Part shown: positions 27,589 through 39,702 of the stretch, piece by piece
How the letters are laid out: each line of letters opens with the position of its first letter
How positions within the stretch are numbered: position 1 is the first letter of the stretch
Translations under genes and position numbers: made by a program
The notes under the pieces: generated by a model
The model's input: only the letters and a program-made list of their open reading frames with translations
Told to the model about the DNA's origin: nothing
The model's database searches: none
NCBI GenBank assembly: GCA_001931875.2
Contig: MSJH02000822.1
Location: 57,011 to 121,010, forward strand
Source of the DNA: Byssochlamys sp. IMV 00236
Taxonomy: Eukaryota; Ascomycota; Eurotiomycetes; Eurotiales; Thermoascaceae
Direction of reading: 5' to 3'
Length of the DNA stretch: 64,000 nucleotides

Positions 27589-30500
27589 CTTCTCTTTAGT
27601 TTAAATTTATTAGGTTAGTTAATCTTAATTAATTTAAAAATCTTAAAAAATCTGCCTTTAGCAGTAGTTTAATAAAACTATTTATTATTATATCCTATAT
27701 TCTAATAAATTTAATATTAATTCTATTCCTTTAGTATAGATTATATATATAATAATATATAATATTAATATACTTTAATTTTTTATAGGTATAAGTATCT
27801 TTAACTAATAATAGTAATATTTAATTATCTTTATAAACTTTAACTAGAGAATTAATAATAAAAGCTTATTCTTCTCTTATTATTAGCTTAAATTTATTTA
27901 GACTAATATAATATCTATATCTTATATTTCTTAAAAAAAGGGCTAATTACTAAAATTACTTTATAGCTTAATATATAGCTATATATTTAGCCTCTATAAT
28001 TAAAGTTATAATAGATTTTTATTTCTTATTTAATTAGCTTATTAAACTATTAGTTAAAATAAAAATATTCTCTAAGATTAATATTTAATTAGTCTTATTT
28101 ATTATATAATCTAAATCTAAGTATTTAATAAATTATTAGTCTTAGTTTATATTAAACTTAAGATCTAGATATATAATTAATTATAGGTATCTTATAAGAG
28201 ACTTTAATATCTTAAAGTACCTTTTAAATAAATCTAATAGATATTAATTTAATCTATTTATTATAAATATAATATCTAGTCTTATTAAAATTATTAAATA
28301 AATTAGGTTATTAATAATCTTCTAATACTCTCTTTAGTCTATTCTTTTATCTTAAGGGCTAAATAATTTTAAAAAGTTATATCTATTTAATAGGATATTA
28401 ACTAAATATATCTTCTTCTTACTTATTTTATATTATAATAAGAGTTCTTTAATATAGTAAGATTAATTTATTATTAATATTTAGTCCTGCCTATTATAAA
28501 TAACTTAAATATTAAAGATCTTTTTTACTTCTCTTAAGTCCTTTATCTTATATATTAATTTAAACTCTTATTTAAATTAGTAGATATTCTTTATTTATTT
28601 AATATTAATTAGGATATTATTAATATATATTAAGAATAAGATCTCTTTCTCTAAATACTATAATAAATATAGATTAATATTAATTTATATAAAATCTATT
28701 TTTTAGAATATTTTTATACAGATTTAATTCTAATCTTTTATAGCTTACTTTAAACTATATAGAGATTAAAAAACTTTTAATATTATTTTTAATAATATAT
28801 TTATTTTTAATAGAAATATTATATAAATTTTCTCTTTTAATATTAACTCTATAAAAGTATTATTAATATCTATAATATAATATTTATAATCTTTTATTAT
28901 AATAATAGCTAAGAATATTTATAGTATATTATATTATAAGATAGAAGTAAAGGTATATTTAAAATTAATATTATATTTCTAAATAAATCTTTAAATAATA
29001 AGGTATATCTTAAACTTTTAAAGAGAACTATTTAAGTTATATTTTATAGCTAATATCTAACAGCTAGTTATAATATTAGCTTCTAGTAATAATATAACTA
29101 TTTTAAAAATTTTATTTATTTAAAGTATATTTATTTTAATTTTAAATATATTCTGCTATAATTTACCTTAAATAGGGTTATTAATTATAGTATAATATAA
29201 ATTTAAGATTAAAATATACTCCTTTACTATATATATTGCTATTATAATATTTAATATTTATTCTATATATTTTTCCTAGTCTGTATTAATACCTAGAGGT
29301 AAAAGATTTAATATAAATATTATTTAGTATAACTTTTTAGTATCTTATTTATTATCTAATAACTTAATCTCTTCTTTCTTATATTTTATTATATAAAGAA
29401 TCTTTATATAAGATATAACTTATCTATTTAATAGAGATAGGGGATTTATTTATAAATCCTTATAATTATTTAGATTATTAGAATAAAGATAATTAAATAT
29501 TTTCTTTTATTCTATAATTTTATTATAATAAAAAGCTTCTTTTTTTTTTAAAGAAATGTTTTAATTCTTTTTTAATAAAATACTTCTTTTTCTTTTTAAA
29601 GAAAAATTAGAACTTCTTTATAACTCTTCTCTTAATTATTAATATTATTCTTTTTTTATTTAAGAGTATATATATATTTAAGGTAATAGGCTAAGTTATT
29701 AATTAATCTCTTAAATTCTTTATTAGTACTATATTTAATAATAATTTTTAAAAAAATCTTAAGGTTTAAATCTTCTTTTAGTTTATTTTTAAAGAACTTA
29801 GCTTAATAAATTTTAATAATCTTTTTTATATTTAGAGCCTAAACTTTTTATTATTTATTTATTTTCTTAATATATCTTATAAAAATATAGATTTTATCTT
29901 AATCTATTAATTTATCTCTCTATATATCTTATAGTAAAGATTCTAGGTTTATATATAATACTGCTTAATATCTTTATATTTTTAAATAGTTAATTAATGG
30001 CTTAATTCTAATAAAAGCTTTCTCTAGAGATATTTAAACCTTATTAATTATTAATCTATTTAATATTCTATTTCTAATATATATATTAGTTTAAGCTATT
30101 TTTATCTATAATTTAATTAATAGATTTAAATCTTTAAGTATAGCTCTTATTCCTTTCTTAATAATTTAATATACCTATTCTATAGCTTTATTTTATATTA
30201 ATATATATAGAACTATTAGTTTATAATAAATATTAAATTATTTCCTCTAAGTTTTAAAAAGATTCTTAAATTCTAGTATATTATCTAATTATATATTAAG
30301 AATTTAGAGACTTATTATTATCTTAATCTCTCTTTTCTATTTATTTAAAATAAGGGTAGTATTAGATTTAGTTTTTATTAAAAATATTTATATTTTTTTT
30401 AAAAAATTATCTATAACTATTAAAAAGTAAATATATTTATTTTTAGACTTTAATATTTAACTATATATATTTATATAGATAAGTTTAAGAATATTAGCCT

Positions 30501-32362
30501 TTTATATATTAATAGCCTCTTTCTTATTTTTAATATTAGCTATAATATATATTATATATTAATAATCTATTATTATTTTAATAGGCTTCTTTAATATAAT
30601 TAAGTTATATAAGTTTCTAACTTTTTTAAGTTTAAAATAGCTGATTCTCTTATATTATAGCTAATACTTTTTCTAAATTTTATTTTAATAAAATTCTTCT
30701 TTTTCCTTAATTTTATTTTAATAAGATCCTTCTTCTTAATCTATAATTATAGTATTAAAAATATCTTTAGTAGAGATTAGTATAATAAGTATATACTATA
30801 ACTTAAATATTTAGTCTAAGAAAACTCTTTTAATAATATAAACTTTATATTTAATAATATCTTAAATTATAACCTTATCTAACTTATTTAATATAAATAT
30901 TATTCTTTTATTAAAATACCTGCGCATATTTAATTATTAGCAGAATATCTTAATTAATAGGAGATTTACCTTAAAATTTAATATAAGTAATATATTTTTT
31001 AGGTCTAATATCTTCCTATCTTTATCTTTTAAAATAGCTATCTCTATATATTCTAAATATAGAATCTTTTTACCTATATAAATATATCTCTATTAAATCT
31101 AAATTAGTAGTCCTTTAAAATAATAGTTTTTATTAATTATATATAAACTAGTATTATTATCTATATATTATTAAGATAGATTTTTATTAGTAATATCTTT
31201 TAAAAAATAAGTAATCTTATATAAGACTTAGTTATTAAAAATAATTAAAATTAAAAATTTTAATTAAGATTAGCTCTTTTTAAAGTTTAAGGTTTTTTTT
31301 ATATTATATACTCTATACTTCTTATCTTTTAAATTCTTATTTTTTAAGGATTAAACCTTTTTATAAATTTTATTAATTATCTCTATTACTATTTTATCTT
31401 AAATAATAAGATTATTAGATATTTGCTTAAGAGACTCTTTTTTTTATCTTTAATTATTTTTTATACTTCTTTAAGTAATAGATAGAAATAGATAATTTTT
31501 AATATAATAGTCTTCCTTATAGATATAATATTTAATAAAGGTTTATCTATTCTTTATTAAAAATATAATAGTTAATTTTATTTAAAATTAAGTCTCTATT
31601 TTTTTTAAAATAGCTAAAATATTATCTACCTTTAAATTCTTATATATATTAATTATTATCTTAATTATAATATACTCTTTAAATAATATTAAAAGCAGTT
31701 ATTATATTTTAGTCTTAGACTTAATTAAAAAAGATATTATATTATTAAATACTATAATTCTCTTTCTTATTTATTATAATTAATTTTAAGTATTTAAGAT
31801 TATTTATCTAAGAGTTATTTAAAAATATATAAATAATTAAATAAATTAGCGCTTTTAATTAAGGAGAGTTTCTATATATTTTATTTATAGAGCCTTTTAT
31901 AATATATATATATTATTAAAATTAATAAATCTGTCTTAATTATCTTTAGATAAATATTTAGTAATCTAATATTAAGCAGCTATATTAGCCTTATTAAACT
32001 AGTTATTATATAGTTTTTTAATAAATTTAATAGTTCTCTAGTAATCTTTATTAATAAGCTATTTTTTTATATAAATAAACTATTTTTTATAGTTTTCCTT
32101 TAAAAGAATAAAAATAGATTTTTTTTTTATTCTTAATATTATCTATTAAAGATATAGTAATAGCAGATTAATATTTTAGCTTTTAATAGGATTTAACCCC
32201 TATTAAATTTAGTATTTAATATAATATTAGAGTAGTTTTATTACAGGTCCTCTTATATAAGAATAGCTTATTATTACTAGTTTAAACTTAAATATTTAAG
32301 ATAAAATAGTTTTTATTATATAACTATTTTTTTTAAGTTACTATAAACCTAGGCTTATAATT

Positions 32363-32637
32363 AGTTAAAAAAAATAGATTTAGATAGAATTCTTAGACTA
32401 TCTAACTATTTTAGAGGGCTAATAATATTTTAAGAGAAAAAGTATTAGGGTATATAGTAGATATAAAGTATATATTAATATTTTCTTAGTTAGAGTAATA
32501 GATTTTTATATAAAGCTTAAGAAGTAGTTTCTCTAAGCCGCCTAATTTTATTAAAATAAAATTATTACTAAAGACTTCCTTAAAGTAAAATCTTTATTAT
32601 ACTAGAAACTATTAGTTCTAACTGCTATTTTATAATA
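32363..32637 (-). repeat. LTR of copia C (5' LTR, right side)
   Basis: 275 bp direct repeat of 27,314-27,588. It is followed by the second GTAAG copy. Confidence 0.88.
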
Positions 32638-32642
32638 GTAAG

Positions 32643-33365
32643 TTAAAAATAATTATAATAGTTTATAAGAAAATTAAAAGTAATTATAGTAAAAAATAAA
32701 AATAATTTTATTAGTAAAGAATACTTTACTTTTATAAATATACTATTAATTCTATAATAAGAAAAAATAAATAATAATATTATTATTAATTTAAGAATAA
32801 ACTAACTTAAAAAAAGAAGTAATATAATAAAATTATTCTATATTATTAATTTTACTAAATCTATAAATTCTTTATTTAAAAAGAAGAAATAATAGGAAAT
32901 AAAAAAAGCTTATATATATAAAATATTAAAGAGCTTAGTTATAGATAAATTTTTCCTTCTTTTTTTTCTTAGCTTAAAGTCTTTATTAAAAGCTACTTAT
33001 ATATTAAGATTTAATATTATTTATATTAACTTATTATTAATTAAAATATTATAATAATAATCTTAATAAATTAAGTTTAATTAAGTTAAGCTTAAATTTA
33101 ATTTATTATTAATATTAAAAAATAATTTAAATTTAAAACTTTATAAATTATTATAAAATTATATTATATATTATTTTAAATATTTTAAAAATAATAAATA
33201 ATAATAAAATTTTATAAAAACTTATTTATTATATTATTTTACTTATAATATATATATTTAAAAATTTTTAAAAAGTAATTACTTTATATATATTAAAATT
33301 TAATATTAATATTAAATTATAGATTTTTTTAGCTTACTTAATTATAAGCGCTTAACTATTACTTT
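32643..33365. other. AT-rich edge of the repeat block
   Basis: Very AT-rich, no recognisable remnant. It is the last RIP-type sequence before normal composition begins. Confidence 0.6.
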
Positions 33366-33893
33366 TCTTATAGTTTAAAATAGGCTACTATAGAATCTCT
33401 AGTTATAAAGTGCAAATTACAGAGAAACAATCGCAAAAAGTGTAGCCTTGTTAGGCACCCGGGATTTACGTTCGATTTGTCGATCCACGGTGGTTCACCC
33501 GACACCGGCTGGTGAGACTGCCGAGGGAGACCGTCCAATAGTAGGCGACCGGTCAGGGGAAGACGGCGTTTACTCGATGGAATGATGCGAGGGCCGGTTG
33601 GTAATCCCAGGAATCGCGCCACTCGGATGTCTGGCTGGCTCCCGTGGCCTGTGCTCTCTCCCGTCCCTGAAATACGGCTCGTCCCTAGGGGTTTGACACT
33701 ACACAACACCCCCCTACCCTCAACGAGCCTCAGGCTTAGTAGACACCTTTCCTACCTTTGAGTCTCCTACTGCGATCACATCTCAGGACACTCCCAAGAA
33801 ACAACAGAGGAGACTGCAGCCCGTCTCCCGCCGTTGAAAAAGAAAAAAAAAGGCCCTTCTTGCTTCTGTGGCTCTGTCCACCAAGCCGCCAAG
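33366..33893 (+). promoter_or_regulatory. Upstream region and 5' leader of erg25
   Basis: About 530 bp separate the RIP block from the erg25 start. Composition is normal, with pyrimidine-rich stretches and an A-rich run near 33,836-33,851. Small minus-strand frames here show no recognisable protein. A TTCACCCGAC stretch near 33,494 loosely resembles a sterol-response (SREBP-type) site, but it is not a clean match. Confidence 0.4.
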
Positions 33894-34919
33894 ATGTATG
33901 TCGAACTTGAAAACGAAAAATGAACAGGGAAAAAAGCACCTCCAGTTCTTAGACTGACTCTACTAGGAACTCTACCACTCTGCTTTCCCCTCCTCCAGAC
34001 ACCTACTGGGGCCAATTCGAGGAGATCTCGAAGTACAATGTACACTTAAACGTCGTTGAGAGGCTGTGGGCGGCATGGTACGCCTGGATGCAGAATGATG
34101 TCCTAGCGACTGGCATCATGTCCTTTGTGATGCACGAACTCGTCTATTTCGGTCGGTCATTGCCGTGGGTTATCGTCGACACCCTGGGATGGTTCCGAAA
34201 ATATAAGATCCAGAGCGTGAGTGTAACCAATATCGAGTGCAGTGAGCCCCAAGACTGACAATGAGTAGAACAAAGTGCCCTCTGTGCAGGAGCAATGGGA
34301 CTGTGCCAAACTGGTCTTGCTTAGCCATTTCACTGTCGAACTGCCTCAGATCTGGCTCTTCCACCCTATGGCCCAGTTTTGCGGCCTCCAAACCTCGGTC
34401 CCGTTCCCTTCGGTTTGGACGATGGCGTATCAGATTGCGATCTTCTTTGTGCTGGAGGACACATGGCACTACTTCTCGCATCGTGCTTTCCACTGGGGTC
34501 CTCTCTACAAGGCCGTTCACAAGATCCACCACCAATATTCGGCACCATTCGGTCTAGCGGCTGAGTATGCTTCTCCGATCGAAGTGATGGCATTGGGCTT
34601 CGGTACCGTCGGCTGCCCGATCCTTTGGTGTGCCTTCACTGGAGACCTGCATATCGTCACGATGTACGTCTGGATTGTCTTGCGTCTGTTCCAGGCCATC
34701 GACGCGCACAGCGGTTACGAGTTCCCCTGGAGTCTACATCATTTCCTCCCGTTCTGGGCTGGCGCCGACCACCATGACCTACACCACGAGAAATTCATTG
34801 GCAACTATTCTAGCAGCTTTAGGTGGTGGGATTATCTGCTTGACACTGAATACTCGCCCGAGAGTATGAAGCGAAAGAGAGAGCAAAGGCTTGCGAAGGC
34901 CGCCAACAAGTCTGAGTGA
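33894..34919 (+). CDS. erg25: C-4 methylsterol oxidase (Erg25)
   Basis: Removes the C-4 methyl groups of sterols (with Erg26/Erg27) in ergosterol synthesis at the ER. Model: exons 33,894-33,895, 33,967-34,216 and 34,269-34,919; 300 aa. The three histidine clusters of the fatty acid hydroxylase family are present: HYFSH (residues 151-155), HKIHH (168-172) and HHDLHH near residue 250, with hydrophobic membrane segments between. The start codon appears split: AT at 33,894-33,895, a 71-nt intron (GTATGT...CTGAC...TAG), then G. This gives an MNSTT start like fungal Erg25. The unspliced reading meets stops. The gene sits only 0.5 kb from the RIP block but shows no RIP damage. Function call is firm; the split start is inference. 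Confidence 0.93.
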
Positions 34920-36259
34920 GATCTACCAGATGAGGTAGTCGAATCGAACCTTGCACGGGAGTCCACCTCCTGGCCAACTTCGGAGTCTGGTAGTCAATTT
35001 TCTGGTTGTATCCAGAAGAAACTTTCAGGATACGCGTTTCGTTTGATGATGCTGAACTAGCGGCTATCATCAATATTTTCTGTTACAGCAGCATTTAATA
35101 ATTAGTTACGGACATAGATTTTTATGTATAATGTTCACATCTCGCCTTGGTCCTTTGTTATTGCCCGCCGTATCTAGATTTGCAAGGCCTGGTATTGAGA
35201 TTGATGGCGCTTAGTTGAATAGCATCCTCTCAAGCCTGTCTCTTGGACTGTCCTGGGGCTTTTTCTGCACAGCTCAATGTGCGCATCGCTATGTCGCATG
35301 TTAGGTGTATGTTTCAACTGCTGATAGATATCTACTCACTAATATATTTACATTGATATCATTACGGTCGACCGGTATATGAAGAATCTGGTTCCTGTTA
35401 CAACAAATGGGTCTCCCAAGGGTACGAGGATATGACCTTCAATTAAATTAATTTACTACGCGTTGCAACTGATTGGGAACCCACAAATGAGCAGCCGATC
35501 CTAGTCGTATATGCTTCCGCTAGCAAAACCAACCTCTAGCAGCTAAGATGGGCTGAATAGCAGAAGTCTGTGTTGTCATCTTGAAACTCGGGTTGGCATA
35601 CTTAAGATATCAGCATTTTGTTGCAGACGGTTGAATGATCATTAATAAGGTTGGCCGACACGTCATTCAATTCGGCAAATGACACTAGATCCCATGACTG
35701 GCCATTTTGGCCGAGAGACAGAACAACATGCGCCGTAGATGCCCATGACCCTAACGGGAATGAACAAACCACTATGGCCCGACATATTGCGTGGACGATT
35801 GTATAATCAAAGTAATGATGAATCATGTCGCTAAATAAAACCTTCATGAAACGCACGTCCTTTGAGATGGCCTTTCCACAACGCGATCCTGTAATGTCTG
35901 ATTTTGCGTTTCCAGGAAGAGAGTACCTTTGAAGATGCCACCTTCATACCGTTAATATTACGATCAGGCACTGCTGTCTCTAACTTCCGTATGTATGTAG
36001 CGAAATAGATCCCTTTCCCCAACAGTAAGAGTGTTAGGGAAGAAATCGGTATCATGTCCCTTACGCCCTGAGAAAAGGACTTAGATGGAGAACGATGCCA
36101 TGATGGTGCGAGACTAGAGTCTGCTTCTCTCGTTAGAGGTCGAGGCGGAAAAAGCTCCATGCTCGCCTGGCTTATTCGGTTGGCTTATCGAAGAACGAGG
36201 TTGGCCGTGTCCTTTATCGATTTCGAGAACCTCAATGTCGGTGGATGGGGGGACGTAAA
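34920..36259. other. Intergenic region between erg25 and fcf1 3' ends
   Basis: 1.3 kb between convergent genes. Only small frames without recognisable domains are present (for example minus-strand 35,831-36,160 and 35,602-35,856). No tRNA or repeat was recognised. A short lineage-specific or non-coding transcript cannot be excluded. Confidence 0.5.
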
Positions 36260-37027
36260 TCATTTTTCTGGTGCATCAGGTAAACGCTCAATCACGTATT
36301 TTCCACGTGCGACGCTCATAATAGGGACACCCGGAACTTTTCTGTTAGAAAAATTGTTAGTCTTAGTTCCTACTATGCTGGTGCAGAGGCGAGGACGGTA
36401 CCGGATTCGCCTCTTCAGGTCACGATCATTTGTCGCCACAATATAGACGCGGTGTTTTATGACCCGGTCAACTAAACAATCGTCTGCATATGTACCCTTA
36501 TGATCGCACTTTATTCTCTCGAATTTGGGATCTTTTGCGATGCGCAAAGCTAGTCGATATTTCGGTCCTAGCTTCTCCAACTCGGCAAGGACGCAGTCCG
36601 TGATGACAGGAATGCACTTGGCATAGAGGCAATCCATCATTGTAGGAACCACTTCGAGCTTGCGCTGAATAGTGTGCGATAGGAAGTTGGTATCGACCAG
36701 TACCGAATATGGGGGCGTAAGAGCAGTGTTGTATTGGAAAAAGAGAGCGGAGGAAACCTGGGGACTGAAGAGTGTGTAAGTAGGAAGATACGGTCGGTCT
36801 TCGATCCATATAGAAACCTGCAGACGGTGAGCTTACGCTTCTCTGACGATATCATCTTTCTTTTCCTCTGTCTTCTGCTTGCTCTTTTCTTGGTTTTCTT
36901 TCCTATATGCTGTTAGCAATCTGGTAGATTAAGAGAAGAGAACATCCTTGACTAACAGCCGACTGTCACGTAGACTGATTGCTCTTTTCATCTGAGCATA
37001 CTTCCGAACCTTCTTCTGGACACCCAT
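36260..37027 (-). CDS. fcf1: rRNA-processing PIN-domain protein Fcf1
   Basis: Component of the small-subunit processome needed for early pre-18S cleavages in the nucleolus. Exons (minus): 37,027-36,957, 36,902-36,837, 36,764-36,402 and 36,341-36,260; 193 aa, the usual family size. It starts with the typical basic segment (MGVQKKVRK), followed by a charged helix. The PIN domain has conserved acidic residues: D70 in VLVDTN, the TDCVLAELEK block, D140/D141 in TYADD, and ATNDRDLKRRI. It ends VIERLPDAPEK. All introns are GT-AG (54, 72 and 60 nt) and keep frame. It is divergent from nca2, with 531 bp between the starts. Confidence 0.95.
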
Positions 37028-37558
37028 CTTGTCAGATGCAGGCGAGAGATTAGTATCTGGTGGTTAACTTGTGATGATCGGGAGGCTCTGAACATTTTGC
37101 TGAACTTTCTTACGGATCCATGGATATGCCCCACAAGACAGATGTGACTTAGTCAGCCGTGATGCTTGTTCTGTGCTTGCCTGTAATAACTACCTAATAA
37201 TAATAACTATAGTTAACTAATAACTAACTATTACTTAGAAGAAGCTCTGGACTTGAAGCATCCTGAGATCCCAGGCAGTGGCCAAGATGTATAGACGATT
37301 AAATCCAAGCTATGAAGGCGTATTTATTCATTTGAGTCGGATTTTGCGAGCAAGGTGTTTGCATGTTTTGCATAAATATTTCAGTATCGCGAGATTATTG
37401 GCCGTGGAAATAAATCGTACTCTAATGACGACATAGGTACTCTTAAGCCCAGGAACAACAATTCCCGGCTGCACGTTGTTGGCAGGTGTCAACAACCATT
37501 GTCACTTAATTCGCGTTTCCAGGCTTTGGTTTCGTTCAAACCCAAAACCAAAGTCGCC
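37028..37558. promoter_or_regulatory. Divergent promoter of fcf1 and nca2
   Basis: 531 bp between opposed start codons. It contains a low-complexity TAATAACTA-rich stretch at about 37,190-37,240; a related stretch occurs in reverse complement near 63,540-63,590. No other motif is claimed. Confidence 0.5.
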
Positions 37559-39702
37559 ATGTCTGTGGTAATCGAGTCAGTCCTATCTTGAGGTTCCCAT
37601 TTTGGTTCCACATCATGCTAACTGTTTCTAGGAACATCCGTCGTCTGGATGCACAGATCGATAGACTCCAATTGCGCGACTCCGAAAAAGTACAACAACA
37701 CAATGGACAGGAGGACTCCCACGGAGATTATAGGACCTCGGACACTATTTACCTGACCAAAGATACAGCGGATCTGACTGCGATTGTCCGGACACTTTCA
37801 GTCACATCTTCGCAACCATTACTGCAGCAGCATCGACTCATTGACATACTGTCCCAAGTCCAAGAATTAGGACCAAACATCAATTTCTCAGCTGGAGCTC
37901 TCGATAATTATGTGAACGATCTACTCTGGTTGGTCGCTGCCAAGGCAGCAGTCCAGACCCTAGGCGTAGTAATGGATAATTTCCTTACTCGAACTTTGTC
38001 ACTGAACGACGGAATTTGGTACTGGGATGAGGTACTTGGGTCACATTGGTATACCGGTCTCTATACGATACAAACATCACCTTGGAGGTTGTATTCCCGG
38101 GCAACGGAGATCTACTCGACGTTCAAGAGGCACTATGGCAACCAAGAGACAATGGGCACTTTGACAATTTCTGCTCGTTGGGGAAAGTTCCATGATTTGG
38201 TCCGCCAAAGCATTCGAGAGCAATCTATCGAACGGGCTAAGTTGAGGATGCTATCTCCATTTGCCGTCTGCAGGTCTGAGGCGAGGCGAAAACGGAGGTT
38301 ATTGAAAATGATGAGGGAAATGCATGCAAGCGCCGTTGGTCTGCTTATGGATGAATGTCTTTCTTTCGGATTTGAGGAGGAAGCCACAAATGCCGGTATC
38401 TACAGTCCATCCAGTGATGAGTGGCACAACACTGTCTCCAAGAGTGTACTGTTGATGGAGGCACTTCTACGAAATGCAACGAACCTCGATATTGGCTTGA
38501 ACGAGTTTGAGGATGGTGTATTTTCAACCATAGAGTGCGAAACTGATGTCCTGCAAAGTCATGGAGCCGACAGCAAAAGCCATACTCGCGCTTTTCTCGT
38601 CATCGAACGCCTAATCAATATTCTGAGAGAGCGTTTACCGGGCCACGAGTTCTCCTCCAACATGCTAGTCAGAGACTATGGTCGTCCATCGCCTCTCGTA
38701 CGATACTGGCTTCCGGTCTCTGCAGGACTTTGCTCTCTTAGCACTGTTCTTAAAATACTGACGAACCATAAGGCTGAACTGCTAAGTTGGATCGCTGAAT
38801 TCGGTTCAACTGTAGTTGACTTCGGCAAGAACTGGGTTATTGGACCAATTGGGAAGCTGATCGGCACCATAAGGCATGATGAGAAGAGTGAAATCGCGAT
38901 CATGAGCAAGAACAGTCTAGAGGCGGATCGTGCAAGTTTAGAGAGAATGGTGGTCGATTTTGTACTTGACAACCCAGAACCCGCCGCAGAAGCCTCTCAA
39001 TTCCAACTAGACACCGAGTCCATCACTGCCAAAGTCCGAGAAGGCGACCTGACGCCTGTCCTGAAAGCCTATGAGCAGGATTTGCGACAACCCTTCCGCG
39101 GAACTGTCCGTGGGAATCTTGTTCGTGCGCTTCTCATTCAGATACAGAAGACAAAGGTCGATGTGGAAATCGCAATTGGAGGCATTGATGCCTTACTCAA
39201 AAGCCAGGAGCTTGTATTTGGGTACGCATCACCTTCTCAGATGATAATGACGAATATGAGAACTGACTGCAAGTAGTTTCGTCGGCCTTACACCTGGGAT
39301 TTTAGCATCATATGCAGTCTTCCGTTGGCTCAGCGGAATCTTCGGAAATAGAAAGGGCCTAAGAAGAGGAAAGAAGCAAGATGAAATGAGACGCGCACTG
39401 CGGTACGTATAAGCGAGTTTACGGCTAATACTGTACACGAGGCTGACAAAACCAGTAACGCTGACCGGGTTTTGACGTCTGCGTCGCCTACTCCAAATGG
39501 AATCCTCTCATATAAGGATCACGGATTGCTTATTTGCGAAGTCCAGGTTCTTAAGAAAACTGCTGAGAAGTTTTTCCCGGGTCCGGTCTATCGTGATTTC
39601 CAGGAAGATATGAGTGATCTTATGAATATCAACGCTGGCACGGAAAAGCAGCTCAGGATCATCGAGAGGATCCGATGGGGATATTCAAAATGGCTTGGAT
39701 AA
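37559..39702 (+). CDS. nca2: Nuclear control of ATPase protein 2 (Nca2)
   Basis: Mitochondrial membrane protein; in yeast Nca2 with Nca3 affects expression of the mitochondrially encoded ATP synthase subunits 6 and 8. Exons: 37,559-37,575, 37,632-39,221, 39,277-39,402 and 39,456-39,702; 659 aa. The middle region matches the NCA2 family, with a long N-terminal helical part and the core ending GVVDFGKNW...GPIGKLIGTIRHDE. Hydrophobic segments occur near YWLPVSAGLCSLSTVLKIL and GILASYAVFRWLSGIFG. The start gives MSVVIENIRRLDAQIDRLQL across a GTCAGT...TAG intron. A Met at 37,588 or 37,615 in the same frame would be an alternative unspliced start. Introns 2 and 3 are 55 and 53 nt. Confidence 0.9.

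Larger units (their letters stand above)
27314..32637 (-). mobile_element. Ty1/copia element C, full length
   Basis: 5,324 bp with direct LTRs at both ends and a perfect 5-bp target duplication, GTAAG, at 27,309-27,313 and 32,638-32,642. It runs parallel to element B along the whole length on the same strand, so the two are copies of one family. RIP has removed the coding potential; no frame above about 60 codons is open. Confidence 0.92.
1..33365. other. AT-rich, RIP-saturated repeat block
   Basis: The whole stretch is very AT-rich and has no open reading frame above about 60 codons on either strand. CpA and TpG dinucleotides are nearly missing, while TpA is everywhere. This is the signature of repeat-induced point mutation (C to T at CpA, both strands). 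Recognisable retroelement relics fill most of it. It resembles the AT isochores, centromeric or subtelomeric blocks of filamentous ascomycetes; which of these it is cannot be told, since no telomere repeat or centromere marker is visible. The block ends abruptly at about 33,365. Confidence 0.93.

Noticed and set aside
1..33365. Mitochondrial or plasmid origin for the AT-rich half
   Set aside because: No mitochondrial genes or intact frames; LTR retroelements and RIP signatures show nuclear heterochromatin.
1..33365. CRISPR array, tRNA or rRNA genes in the repeat block
   Set aside because: No regularly spaced short repeats, no cloverleaf-like sequence and no rRNA-like conserved stretch were seen; the only tandem array has a 147-bp unit.
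33368..33709. 113-codon minus-strand frame at the edge of the RIP block
   Set aside because: No recognisable domain, lies in the erg25 upstream region, starts at the composition border, and has no splice or conservation support.
35602..36160. Minus-strand frames of 84 and 109 codons
   Set aside because: No motif or family resemblance, and they overlap each other in different frames. Treated as chance frames in an intergenic region.
36159..36446. 95-codon plus-strand frame
   Set aside because: Overlaps the fcf1 3' exons on the opposite strand, where the PIN-domain protein is certain.
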